Below, in pieces: positions 27,278 through 39,370 of a stretch of 64,000 bases of DNA. The translations under genes were made by a program, and so were the position numbers. The notes under the pieces were generated by a model. That model ran no database searches. It was not told where the DNA came from and saw only the letters and a program-made list of their open reading frames with translations. The stretch is from Selaginella tamariscina (lineage: Eukaryota; Streptophyta; Lycopodiopsida; Selaginellales; Selaginellaceae), in assembly GCA_003024785.1 (NCBI GenBank), contig PUQB01000129.1, forward strand, positions 1 to 64,000. The letters run 5' to 3'. Within the stretch, counting starts at the first letter, position 1. Each line of letters begins with the position of its first letter.

Positions 27278-30059
27278 TTACAGGACCATAGTATGTACAC
27301 TGGTGGACAAGGCATTAGCGAGGAGCACGAATGTGCAAGGCTGAGGTTGCAAGAGCTTTTGTACCGCACGGTGTCCACATTCCACGTCCCCATGAACTGC
27401 ACAGGCGCTTAGTAACATCATCCAGGTAATATCATCTCCCTCCTTGAGCACCATTTGCTCTGCATTCTCTATCTGCCCCGCACGGACCAGCACGTCCACC
27501 AAGGAAGTGACATGGTCAGGCTCTACTTGCACACCGAAATCCCACTGCATACTGTAGAACTCTAACAGTGCATGCTCCACAAGCCCACCGTGGCTGCACG
27601 CCGCTAAGACCGCAGTAAAACTGACGGCATCCGGCTGCACACCATCGAGCTTCATATCTAGATACAACTCTAGTGCTTTTCATGCTCCTTTCTTGCATAG
27701 ACCGTCAACATGGTATTCCACGACACCACATTCTTTACTTGCATATTCTTGAACATGTTCCTTGCTCGGTCGAGCCTAGAGCATTTCCCATACATATTAA
27801 CAAGTGCATTCTCCATTAACGCGCACGCTCTCCCAGCTACCTCCTCATGTAGGAGCTTCCCCAGCGTGAAATCCGCTAGAGACGCACAGGCATTTAGAAG
27901 GAGCAAGAGAGCGGTATCGGACTGGAATATTCGGTTTCCCTCGAGGTCCATCAGTCGGAATACTCTTACCGTCTCGGTGGGTTTACCGTCTTCCACGTAT
28001 CCCGCCATGAGGGCGTTCCAGGCGATCATACTGTGGTGAGGCATCCTCTCCAGTACCGCCTTTGCTTCCTTGAAATGCCCGGTCTGGGCGTACCCACTGA
28101 CGAGCGCGTTCCAGGAGCCCGTGTCCCGCTCCGGCATGCTGTCGAACGTCAGTAAGACTGTTCCCCCGCTCCGTACGGAGCACGACAGGAGTGCGTTCCA
28201 GGAGACCGTGTTGTGTCCGGGCATCTTCTGGAACAGTTCTCTGGCGTCTCCGTCTTTAGACAGTAAGGAAGTCCAGGACGCTACGTCCCGCTCGGGCATG
28301 CCCTCGAACACGCCCTTTGCGTGGTCTGGCATTCCGGTCTGCGTGTATATGGAGATCATCGAGTTGCACGACAGCAAGTCCCACGCAGGCATGAGGTGGA
28401 ACTTCTGGGGATCTGCTGCGACGATGGCGTTCCACGAGACCACGGTTCGCTCTGGGGTCTCCGAGAACAGCCGGGCTGCAAGCTCCACGTCTCTGTTTTC
28501 CACGCTGGATACCATTAATGCGTTGGTGCAGACCGCGCTGTGCTCCGGCATTCTGTGGAACACCTCCTTGGCTGCATGCAAGTCCCCGTGGGCATTTACG
28601 AGGATACCTGTCCAGGACCTTGCGTCTCGCTGAGGAGAATTCTCAAAGACATCCCAAGCAAATTCCACATCGGACATATGAATCATCGTGTTTACCGACA
28701 CCAAATCGTGTCCGCACATCAGTTGGAACATTCTCCGAGCCTCATACAGATCCCCAAGTTGGGCATATGCGGTAAGTGCAGTAGTCCATGAGATTAAATC
28801 CCTCCCCGGCATCCTTTCGAACATCTCAATAGTACAGTCACACATACCATTCTCACTAAGCTCCTTCATCGTCATGTTCCATGAAGAGATATCCCAAGAG
28901 GGCATTCTCTCAAACAAACCACACATTGACTGCAGATGTCCAGATCCGGCATTTGCTTTCAGGAGGCTATTCCATGTAGCCAGGTTCCGGCATGGAGTCT
29001 TGTTAAAGAACTCAAAGGCAGTTTCTATACAGTACTTTCCGCACCCCGTTATCATGCAGTTCCATGATACTATATCCTTGTCATGCATTCTCTCAAAGAA
29101 GGTTATGGCCTCCTGTAGTTCCCCGTTAGAGAGTAACCCTTGCATAATCATGTTGCAAGAGCTCACATTGTGTTGGGGAGATGCATTCAAAGTCTGTGTT
29201 GCAGTCTTGAGGTCCCCAGCCTTTATATGTGCCAAGATCATTGCATTCCTGACCAAAACGAACCATCAGTGTGTGTGTGTGCGCGTGTATACATATACCA
29301 GGAGAAGATGTTCCGTGTGGGCATGTTTTCAAACAGGTTCTTCGCTTCATACTGGAGCAAGTTGTTCGCGTATCCTGTCAGCATGCTCGTCCAGGAGACG
29401 ATATCCGGGTCGGGAATGAAATGGAATGTTTCCCAGGCCAGTCCCAGATGCCCATTCTCGGCAAATGCTTGAACCATGGAGTTCCAAGTGATAGTCTCTC
29501 TCGCAGGTACTCTCTTGAAAAGCTCACAGCAACTGATAACGTCCCCGTTATCGGCAAACGCTTTGATTGTTGCATTCCATGAGACAACGCAACGCTCAGG
29601 CATTGAATGGAACAGTAACTCCACTCTCTGTAAGTCCCCATATGCGGCATTTGCTGTTATCATGCTAGTCACTGTGACTGCATTCCATAGAGGCATCCGT
29701 TTGAAGAACTCGGTTGCTTGATGACACATAGATACACGCACGAGGCACGCCAGCATAGCGTTCCACGAGACGTGGTTGCGTAATGGCATTCTATCGAAGA
29801 GATTCTCTGCTTCCCTGGTTTGCTCATTCTGGGCATATGCCATAAAGAGCAGGTTCCATGAATACACATTGGGTGTATGTATTCTTTTGAATGCGTGCTC
29901 TGCTTGTTCGATGCTGCCACATCTTCCGTACATTTGGACAAGGAGGTTCCCCAGAAATGTGGAGCGATCGTCGTTTCCGATTGATAAGAGGTGTGTGTGC
30001 AGTTGCCTGGCTTCTAAGAGATTGCTGCAGCGACGTAGTAAGCTTGCATATTGATCCAT
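27278..30059 (-). CDS. PLS-class pentatricopeptide repeat protein (about 910 residues)
   Basis: The start at 30059 gives 'MDQYASLLRRCSNLLEARQL', and PPR units follow ('SWNLLFMAYAQN', 'AENLFDRMP', and so on). A 50-nt intron (29249-29298, GTATATG...GTCAG) splits the Trp codon of 'NIFSWNAMILAHIKAG', an unusual position in a largely intronless family. About 20 further repeats continue to 27670. There one A is missing from an A-run, stopping the raw frame at 'ARKEHEKH'; the product resumes as 'LDGVQPDAVSFTAVLAACSH' and ends in an E-like segment ('ITWMMLLSACAVHGDVECG'). No DYW domain is present. It is convergent with TAF1, with about 200 bp between the two stops. The RNA target is unknown. Confidence 0.85.
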
Positions 30060-30099
30060 GGTTAACCTGCTGCATATTTCACTCTTATATATGTATACA

Positions 30100-30142
<43 letters not shown>

Positions 30143-30167
30143 CTATGATTATTTAAGAAATGAACAT

Positions 30168-30833
30168 CTAGGAAGATTTGGAAAGCATGGTCTCGATGAT
30201 ATCTGCGGCATCCTGAACGGTGGCGATCTTCTCAGCCCCTTCCTCACCCAGGCTGATATTAAAACTCTCCTCAAGGTTCATCATTATCTCCACCTATATA
30301 TATATATATATATTAATATTGTTTAATTAATAATGTAATAATATGTAAATAATTAAATATAATGATTGCTTACAGTATCTAGAGAATCAGCTCCCAAGTC
30401 AGCAAACTTGGATTCAGGTTTCACATTATCTTCATTCATAGATAACTGTGTTGCAATTACCTTCTGGACTGTCTCTAGTGTTGCTGGCTCAGCCTGTTTA
30501 AAATAAGTTCAACAAATACACATATGTATGCGTGTGCGTGCGTATGTGTGTTTTGAAATCATATAAAACTTACCACAGCATAACAGATATGGAGGGTTCC
30601 AGGACGGAAGAGTGTAGGACGTGCTGTGGTTCTCACAAGCTATACACACGTTTTTATGAAAAAAATCAAATAAATAAAAATACGTGATTAATTAATTATT
30701 TAATATTATTTAATTATTTAATTAAACTCTTACTTGATTACTTAAAAAATAATTATTTAATTAAAACTCATACTTGATTACTTGGAGAACACACAGGGGC
30801 AACCAAGTGCATGTTGCAAGGAGCAGTAGCCAT
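30168..30833 (-). CDS. Acyl carrier protein, plastid type (copy 1)
   Basis: It carries growing acyl chains in plastid fatty acid synthesis, on a phosphopantetheine arm attached to the serine of '[12 protein letters not shown]'. Four exons (30774-30833, 30574-30639, 30374-30493, 30168-30293) join in frame to give 123 residues. The first two exons ('[20 protein letters not shown]' and an Arg/Thr-rich stretch) look like a plastid transit peptide. The mature domain runs from '[13 protein letters not shown]' to '[18 protein letters not shown]'. The DSL serine is at the end of exon 3, directly before an intron. The reading frame is intact. The gene is divergent from the desaturase at 31234 and is duplicated at 33303. 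Confidence 0.92.
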
Positions 30834-31233
30834 GGTAATGTGGAGTAGATATGTGCATTGCTTATAAACAAAAATGAATGAAGCAGAGGTGTTTAATCAA
30901 CACCGCTACTTTTAATAGAACATATTTAATCATAGTTATTGCTATTTTTATTCAGAAACAACTATATCAATCTTTTGTTTAATTTAATTTCATATTCTTA
31001 CATATACTTAATTTTTTATTATTAAGCAAGAAAATCATTTATTAAATAATTGTTTATTCATAGATATTTTGTTTAATTTATTTACATATACTTTTTTTAT
31101 TATTATTTTCTCATAGTAATTACTATTTTTTATTCATATATTCCTATAATTACTTTTTTCTTATTAAATTATTTAATAAATATATTTAAATAAAGATCAT
31201 GGACACGAAGGTAATGGATTTAGTTTAGGGTTT
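30834..31233. promoter_or_regulatory. Shared upstream region of the ACP and desaturase genes
   Basis: The start codons of the ACP (minus) and the desaturase (plus) are 400 bp apart with no gene between, so this is a candidate bidirectional promoter. The sequence is AT-rich, with a TAGGGTTT motif just before the desaturase ATG (31224-31231). A diverged counterpart lies at 33941-34278 in the tandem copy. Confidence 0.5.
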
Positions 31234-32541
31234 ATGGAAGCTGAGATGAGGAGCGTAACGAAGGAGGAACTGGGAAAGCACAACAGGGAAGGAGATCTAT
31301 GGGTAAGCATATATGGGAAGATCTATGACGTCTCCAAATGGGCATCCACACATCCTGGAGGAGATCTCGCATTGAAGAGCTTCGCAGGGCAGGCAGATGC
31401 AACAGATGCATTCCTCGCCTTCCACCCTCCCCGAGCATATGCATTCCTCCCCAAATTCGAGATAGGTACTCTCTCGAATCCCGATTCGCATCCCACAAAT
31501 CCCATAACAGAGGATCATAAGCGTGTACACCAGAAGCTCACCAGATCTGGGTTGTTCAAGGTAGATATATGGATCTACTGCAAGATAATGCTCATTCTCC
31601 TCTTCTTGCTCGTGGGCAGCATCTTTCGGTGTAGTGTTTTCTTCTAGTAAGCTCGTACATTGCATTTCAGCTGTCTTACTTGGAATCGTATGGAGTCAGG
31701 CCGGTTGGATCGGACACGACCTCGGACACACGGGGATCACCGGTAACTCCAAGACGGACTCTTACCTCGGACTGCTAGTGGGCAACCTGATGTCAGGTAT
31801 AGGATTCTCATGGTGGACAAGGAACCACAATGCACATCACTACTCTTGCAACAGTGTGGAGTACGACCCAGATGTGCAATATGTGCCCATCTTCGCGGTG
31901 AGTTCCGAGCTCTTTGGAAATCTCTACTCGTATTTCTACCGGAGAGTCATGCCGTTTGATGCGCTTGCGAGGCTCCTTGTGAGCTACCAGCCCTGAGTTT
32001 CTATCCGGTGATGGCTGTGGCGAGGATAAACCTCTGCGCAGTCGTTCTTGGTAGCCATCTATGGAGGGCATGTGAGAGACAGGAGGCTTGAGATAAGTAC
32101 ATTGATCTTCTTTTATATCTGGGTTGGATGCTTACTATCGTACCTTCCAACGAATCTGGAGAGGATGGTGTTCGTACTCTTGTCCTTGGGGACGACTGGT
32201 ATTCAGCACGTACAGTTTTGTTTGAACCACTTCAGCTCCAAGGTCTACCGCGGTACACCGTACGGTGACTACCGGTGGGTTCATGCGCAGTCGGACGGGA
32301 CTCTTAATATTGAATGCTCGAGTAAGTGGGACTGGTTTCATGGGGGTTTGCAGTTCCAGATTGAACACCATCTCTTCCCTAAGCTGCCCAGGCATAATCT
32401 GAGGAAGCTTCTGAACAGATTATAAAGCCCATGTTGATTGATAAGCATGGTTTGGCTTATACTTCAGTGTCTTTCTGGCAAGCAAATGTTATGATTGTAA
32501 ACACACTCCGCTCTGCTTGCACTCCAAGCAAGGGCTACTAA
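31234..32541 (+). CDS. Front-end desaturase with cytochrome b5 domain (sphingolipid delta-8 or acyl delta-6 type)
   Basis: The intronless gene begins '[20 protein letters not shown]'. An N-terminal cytochrome b5 domain carries the heme motif 'HPGGD' (about residue 42). The three histidine boxes follow: 'HDLGH', 'HNAHH' and the front-end type 'QIEHH' (near 32360). Hydrophobic stretches fit an ER membrane enzyme. The text around 'LVSYQP', '[13 protein letters not shown]' and '[12 protein letters not shown]' resembles plant sphingolipid delta-8 desaturases, but acyl delta-6 enzymes are close relatives and cannot be excluded. The frame slips near 31637, 31997 (one base lost after CCC), 32040 and 32415. 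After the last slip the C-terminus '[17 protein letters not shown]' continues to a TAA at 32539-32541. It is divergent from the ACP gene. Confidence 0.88.
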
Positions 32542-33302
32542 CAAGAGTTTCTTATTGTGTGCAAGCTGTTAATGCACTTGGTTGACAAAAGATTCTTTTA
32601 TATACTTGTTGAATATTCTCCATTTGATCAATTAAATCTTGATTATTAACTTTTGTTTTAAAAATTAGATAAATACTTAAAGAAAGATGTTTAAAAAGGT
32701 ATAGTTTCTAATTCTTTGCAAGTAAATTCATTGAATATAAACAATTTTTGTTATGAATTGTGTGTATTTCACACACTATAACTTAAGTTATAATATATAA
32801 TATGGTGTATGTATTAAATAAAGTATATATTGTGATTATATAAAAGTATAATTTAGCTAAACAATCGTGTTTTTTCTAAAAGAAACATATAGTTTAGTTT
32901 TATATGCAAAGTTATGGTTTCTTCAATAATACATTTATATTATATTCTATTATATTATAGCTTATAATAGTACTGATTTAAAAAAAAAATTGTGAAAAGT
33001 AAAGCTTATACTCTAATAGCATAGAATATTACTAGTATATATTATAAAATCTTAACAATTAAATTAAGGTGAATGTTTATTATTATAACATATAATTTGA
33101 ATTGAATAATCCTAAATCCTAAACTGAGTTTAAATTTCACAGTAGAGAGTTTACTCACACTCACTTGACAATCTTATAATTGTTTTGATATTTTATGATG
33201 CACAGCTGTGTGCCCGTAGTTTTATATATGTGATAGAGAGAGAGAACTATTTAAAACTATGTGAGATGTAAACATAATTATTTAAGAAATGAACATGAAC
33301 AC
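32542..33302. other. AT-rich intergenic DNA, no gene seen
   Basis: Low-complexity AT-rich sequence separating the desaturase from the second ACP gene. From about 33235 the sequence resembles that at about 30120, which marks the edge of the tandem duplication. Confidence 0.5.
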
Positions 33303-33430
33303 CTAGGAAGACTTGGAAAGCATGGTCTGGATGATATCTGCGGCATCCTGAACAGTGGCAATCTTCTCAGCCCCTTCCTCACCCAGGCTGATATTAAAAC
33401 TCTCCTCAAGGTTCATCATTATCTCCACCT

Positions 33431-33486
<56 letters not shown>

Positions 33487-33940
33487 ATAGTTTTTATTTT
33501 AATAAATAATGTTATAATATATAAATGTTAAATTAAAACAGTATCTAGAGAATCAGCTCCCATATCAGCAAACTTGGATTCAGGTTTCACATCATCTTCA
33601 TTCACAGATAACTGTGTTGCAATTACCTTCTGGACTGTCTCTAATGTTGCTGGCTCAGCCTGTTTAAAAAACGTTAAACAATATATCTGTGTGTGTGTGT
33701 GTGTTTGAAATCATATAAAACTTACCACAGCACAGCAGATATGGAGGGTTCCAGGACGGGATGTGAGTTTAGGACGTGCTGCTATTCTCACAAGCTATAC
33801 GCACGTTTTTATGAATAAATCAAATAAATAAAAACAATTTAAATTATTTAAATGATTATTTAATTAAAAACTATTACTTGATTACTTGAAGAACACACAG
33901 GGGGGGCAGCCAAGTGCATGTTGCAAGGAGCAGTAGCCAT
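33303..33940 (-). CDS. Acyl carrier protein, plastid type (copy 2)
   Basis: The same four-exon layout as the copy at 30168-30833. The mature domain is almost identical ('[16 protein letters not shown]', '[16 protein letters not shown]'). The transit-peptide part is longer by two residues (a longer Pro run, C7 in the DNA, and 'KLTSRPGT' in exon 2), giving about 125 residues. The frame is open and the splice sites are conserved. An intron holds a long (TA)n run at 33434-33486. That both copies keep their frames suggests both are functional. The frame is maintained although the neighbouring desaturase copy is lost. Confidence 0.88.
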
Positions 33941-34278
33941 GTTGATAAATTGAATAATAAACCAAATAGAAAAAAAGAAGCTCCTATTTGGTGTGCATGT
34001 TACTTTTAATAGCACATATTTAATCATAGTTATTGCTAAATAACTATATCAAGCCTTTGTTTAATTTAATTTAATAACATCTTCCATATGCTATTAAAAG
34101 TCAAAAAATAATTTATTATTTCTGTATTTGCAATACTATAAATATCTGGAATAAAATTATATTTAAATAAAGATCAGGGACTTTAAAATAGTCTCTCTCT
34201 CTCTCACACACACACACGTATTAAATACTCTCTCACACACACATACACATACGTATATACACGTTTATTCTAGGGTTT

Positions 34279-34338
34279 ATGGAAGCTACGATGAGCATAA
34301 CGAAGGAGGAAATGGGAAAGCACAGCAGGGAAGGAACA
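34279..34338 (+). pseudogene. 5' stub of a duplicated desaturase gene
   Basis: It reads 'MEATMSITKEEMGKHSREG', matching the first 20 codons of the gene at 31234, and is preceded by the same TAGGGTTT context. Homology stops at about 34338, where unrelated AT-rich DNA and then gypsy debris begin. The rest of the gene, including the heme motif and all histidine boxes, is absent. Confidence 0.8.
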
Positions 34339-34699
34339 CATCACATATTACAATTGGATGTATACTTACTGAAATATAGAGTGATGAAAGAGATATATTG
34401 ATTAACTTATTATACTAATAAGAAGCTATGACAATTATACAACTACAAAGAAAAAAGCAATTGGCATGGTTTAGGACGTAAAGAAATTTTAGTATTACTT
34501 ATTGGTTAGTTAGTTAAAGTTCATAGTGGATCATCAAGTATTGATCCATCTTCTTAACTGGGGGCGATTGGCATGATCATTTTTGCTCTTACAATAATTT
34601 AATTTTTAAATTATTAATAAACCAAGACAATTATGTTAACATGCTGAGTTTAAAAACAACAAGAGAGCGGCCCACTAGAATTCTTGATAAAAATGCAAC

Positions 34700-36000
34700 A
34701 TTATTTCAAATTATTAAGTCAAGTATATTTCCACAATATTTGAAGAATATGGTTTATAAGAGTGACCTTATTATAAATTAAAAGAAAGAGCGAGACTATT
34801 TTGTTTAATAGTAGGCATACTTTATAAACGTAAATGAAATCGTATATTATACCTATGTGTATTACAACAAAATGTTTTGTCTATATCAGACAAAGGTGAA
34901 CATGCATGCCATTTTATTAAAAAATTGATAGCACATCAAGATATTACAAGTCGATTATGGTGGCCCACATTATTTTAAAATGCAATTGAGTATTGCAAGC
35001 AATATAAAATTTATAATAAACATTAACCTTTGTAATTAACGAAACTATTAAGACCATTTATAAAATGGGACATGAATTTTATGGAACCAATTAATCTAAA
35101 AAGTAATTGTTATAATGAATATATTCTTATGATTATAAATTGGGCATCAATCGCATTACAAAATTGTTGTATATGGAGAGTTATTAAATTTTGATATGAA
35201 AATAGCGTAATATGTTACAAAGCACCATTAGAATTGATAATCAATCAAGGAACTCATTTTATTGATAAGGTCGTGAGTATTTTATGTTTTAAATATTTAA
35301 TTAAACATAACATTTTTATGACATATTATCTATAAAAAATGAATAAATCAAATCTATAAATAAGATACTTTAAACCATTGTTACAAAAATTATTAACAAT
35401 AATATACATAATTGAGATAAGAAATCATTATGAACATATTGTACAACTTACAAAGTTATTACCAAGTTTATCCCATTCCAATTGAAATATGAATTCCATA
35501 ACACTAATGAAATTTGTTATACTATTGTTATAGATACAACAGAATACAGTATGGATGAGATGTGATACTTACATGAACAATTAGCACAATTTAAACAATT
35601 GGAAAAAACATGACAATAGGGAATATGAATATACAAGTGGTACAAACATGAATTAAGGCATGACAGGAACACCAAAATCAAGTAAAAGATCAACTCATAT
35701 TTTGTGAAGAAAATTTAATTTGATAATATTATGAAAATGTATGTGACTTAATGAACAAAAGTTCAAATGTAATTGGCACGGACCATATGTCATCATTAAA
35801 TTACAGAATAATAACACTATAACATTATTAAATTTACATATTCAAACTACAACTATAACAATTGATACAAATCATATACACAGATATACCAAAACGACGA
35901 CATTATCGATGAATCACAACATGATGTCAACTACTAATAATGTCAATTCACATATAGAGTTAAGTATATTAGTATGGCATATTGAAGTTATTAACAATTA
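34700..36000 (+). pseudogene. Heavily decayed Ty3/gypsy integrase region
   Basis: Translated fragments still follow gypsy integrase order on the plus strand: a zinc-finger-like 'HACHFIKKLIAHQDI', 'LWWPTLF', 'IKWDMNFMEPI', 'NQGTHFIDKVV', then the C-terminal 'KFKCNWHGPYVIIKL'. Many stops and G/C-to-A/T type changes break it. The lineage is unlike the chromodomain element downstream. It begins about 360 bp after the truncated desaturase stub, so its insertion may have removed the rest of that gene (inference). Confidence 0.6.
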
Positions 36001-38100
36001 CTCATATCAACATTTGCAATGTGATGCATATTTGACTTTTTAACACCCAATCACTAAAGGTTAAGGCAATCTGCATTTATGAAGTTTATTTTTTCTTGGG
36101 TAATCACATTATGGCAAAGGCATTCGAATTTTAGTCATATACAATTCCATTGTTAATGGAAGTATAAAAATTGGCTTCCTACTATCAACCATATGTCCAA
36201 GATTTTAACAAGTTTAAGATGCATGTGCAATAAGCAAATGGCTCAATTATGTCTGCACTTTGAACAAGTCTTAACCGAGAGCACCTATGGTAACAATTAA
36301 TTTTTGACATATTCCTTAAATTTCAACAAGGAGTTGGGGTATGCGTATCACCAGACACATTCACCTGATTTGAAAAAATAAGTTTACATCAGTCTCATAA
36401 AGGAGCTTGGGCTACTCGTAGATACTACAAAGAAGGCCATGCATACATCTATATTCTGAGTATTATATTCCATTCTAACTAGTGTTAATATTGTGATGCA
36501 TGATTTTACATCAATAAGGGTTGTACTACAACCTTTATGTGTGTCTAGTAATTCTACATACTAATTTATTGTATTTGTAATTGTTCGGGTAGTCCTTAAT
36601 GAGATCCAACCAATAAGTCATGAGCAGAGCACTTAAGTGAAAATGACACATCCCTAAGCAGGAGGAGTCAATTAACAATACGGGCCCACCTACACAATAG
36701 CAAACCATCCACACAACTTTCATAGTACGACTATGCTTTTGTCCACAACACTCCTCATCAACCTACCCCACTACATATGCGATAGCCACACACAAAACTT
36801 ATCAAGTATTAACCAATTTTATTACTGAGTTTCCACCATCACCATCACATGATTCTTTGATGTGTTCTACATCACAATATGATAATAATTCAGATCAATC
36901 GCATCGTATAGTGTCACCATCTCAAAACTTATGTACGTAGTCTCATCATGATGAGGATTAAGATCAACTAAAGGATGTACCAAGAATGGAAGTATTACAC
37001 TCTTTTGTAGTGCATCAAGAATTGTCCCAGTAAGATGAGTAATTTATCAATATGGGGCAACATGCAATTAGTTAAGTTGATATGGAGGCCCCCTGGATTT
37101 CTAAGTGACAATGGAACAAGGAATCACTTGTGAATACCCTTGATAATCCCACTCCACACCCCCTATTCCACATATGCCCCATAATATCACCAAGGCTCAA
37201 CTACAACATATTCAAGATACGACTGACTTACGTCTTTAACAAACGAATTTTCAACACACAACAAAGCATACCATCAGATGGTTAGCTCCATAACCTATAA
37301 TACTAGGAAACATGTGAACCAATTATGGGCACTTGAGGAGCAAGAATGACAACTTGGCAAAGTTGTCATGGAGATTCACTATGCTTTGCTTGCATGATAT
37401 AGTTACAAACTCATAAGTCAATGTCAATACTATATAGATGAATAGGATGCGCAAAAAAATAGAACAATAATGAAAAGTTAATTAACATTCTTAACGTAGA
37501 AGATGGTGCACCATCAAACCACATGAAATAGTGATTGCATGTTCATTTCAAGTCTGAAGATGTGAAATAAGAATCTTTTCATTATTAAATAAGAAAATAT
37601 TTGTATATGCTTTATGAGAAGTAAATCTCAAGTAGAGTTGCATATGTATTATAAAGAGCAAATTAAGAAAAAGACAACATACTATGGATAAAGTAAATAG
37701 ATAGTTATGATAATGGTTAAAATACATAAAAGTATGAAATAATTACAATAATGAAAAATAAAACATATAAATATGAAGTAAAATATTATATATTCACTAT
37801 ATATCCTTTTCTTTATGTTATTAATATTAATAATCTTGCCAACATTTATGTGAGTAATATTAGTACCTTTCCATGGAAATTTTTAATTTTAACAAATTAT
37901 TTTTTAAATATCATATATATATATATATAATATATATATATAATATAATATTAAGCTATATAATATATTATTAATTTATTATTAAAGGCAAAGTATTCAT
38001 TGATAATAATTAACATTTAAGAAATGATCACTTTGCATATAAAACTAAAATATATCAATATATTGAGGAATGCGTTTGTTGTGTCTGCATGTCATGTGAA
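36001..38100. other. AT-rich, decayed DNA without a recognisable gene
   Basis: No open frame above about 60 codons carries a known motif. It is probably non-coding or unrecognisable remains of the flanking gypsy elements, but I cannot show this directly. Confidence 0.4.
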
Positions 38101-38149
38101 GCTCTAATGTGAGATCTTCTTTAGGATGTGTCTGCTTACTATAGATCCC

Positions 38150-38660
38150 ACTTAAACATGGAATTCTCTATTTTATTTGGGTGTTGAGGGAATGAGTGCT
38201 TTAGTAAGAGCATGCTTCATTATTTGAAAGCTCTCCTTGCTTTCTAGTGTTTATTAAAATTGTTGATCTTTCTTTAATAATTTGATAAGTGGTTTTGTAA
38301 TTGTAACATAATTATGAATAAACTGTTGATAATAACCACATTTTCCTAAGAAATCATTGTACTTTTGTTATACTAGTAGGTGTTTGCAATGGTTGTATAA
38401 CTCGTACTTTGTCTTGATCCTGTACTTTTGCTTGCACATGATATGTCTCAATAAAACTCTAGATTTAATCGGGTTAATATAATATGATTGACTCAACATT
38501 TTGTAAAACACTTTGAGCTAAAGTAACCTTCATGAATGTTATCAATATTCTCAAATTATTTCAGTAACCAATAGTTGAAATGTGGATGGTGCATTACATA
38601 AGCCAAACTGCATAACTCGATCATAAGGAGCTTGGGTGAGTCATTTTATATATATATAAA
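38150..38660 (-). pseudogene. Decayed Ty3/gypsy reverse transcriptase fragment
   Basis: The minus strand near 38560-38650 reads 'VMQFGLCNAPSTFQLLV', equivalent to the reverse-transcriptase 'MPFGL.NAP..FQ' motif. Further along (about 38270-38360) is a broken 'FLRKMWLLSTVYS' stretch resembling the 'FLG..GYYR.FI' region before RNase H. It is much more decayed than the element beginning at 38766. Confidence 0.55.
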
Positions 38661-38765
38661 AAAACCATTATAGAGGAGCATGGTTGTCTGTGAAACAAAT
38701 CACTATAAGAAGCCACTCATATCATATGGCTTTTTGTGTAATTATCATTAATCATATCAGATGAC

Positions 38766-39370
38766 TGTCAAGCCACGATCCAAGAACCAGGAAGAGAGCA
38801 GGATTCCAAGAACAGGAAGGCTTGACTCAGAACAGAACCGAGAGCAAGACGGAACTAGGAACAGGAACAGGATAGATCCAGGAGCAAGACAGGATTAGGA
38901 TAGGATCCGGGAGCAAGACAGGATCTAGGAATAAGACAGAAACAGCAGGATCCGGGAACAAGACAGGAGCAGGACATGATCCAGGAGCAGAACAGGAAAC
39001 AAGAGCGAGACAGGAGCAGGACAGGAAATAAGACAAGAACAAGACAAAACGAGATTAATCGTAGTAAGACTGGTGTTTGATAGTAACTGATTGTACAACA
39101 ATTAGGTCGGAGCTTTTATGCTCACAACTCCAAGAGCTAATCTAAGCATGAGTGCTAAAGTGGTTGCATGCATGCAAAAGTGACTGCATGCATGCAGAGG
39201 CTAAGATGAGTCCACATGTCCTTATCCTGTGGCATATCCTGTGGCATATCCTGTAGGAATATCCTGGAACCGTATCCTGTGTCCGGAATCCTGGTAGGAA
39301 TATCCTGTAGGAAAGTCATGCAACCCATATCCTGTATCCGGAATCCTGTATTCTGTATCGGGTTGTGATA
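38766..39370 (-). repeat. 3' LTR of the chromovirus
   Basis: Starts TGTCAAGCCACGATCC, as does the other LTR, and ends with '...GTATCGGGTTGTGATA'. It contains purine-rich GGATC/ACAGGA repeats and a cluster of 'ATATCCTGTAGGA'-type repeats near 39230-39320. Confidence 0.88.

Noticed and set aside
28070-28633. 187-codon plus-strand frame opposite the second PPR gene
   Set aside because: Antisense shadow of a repeat-rich coding region.
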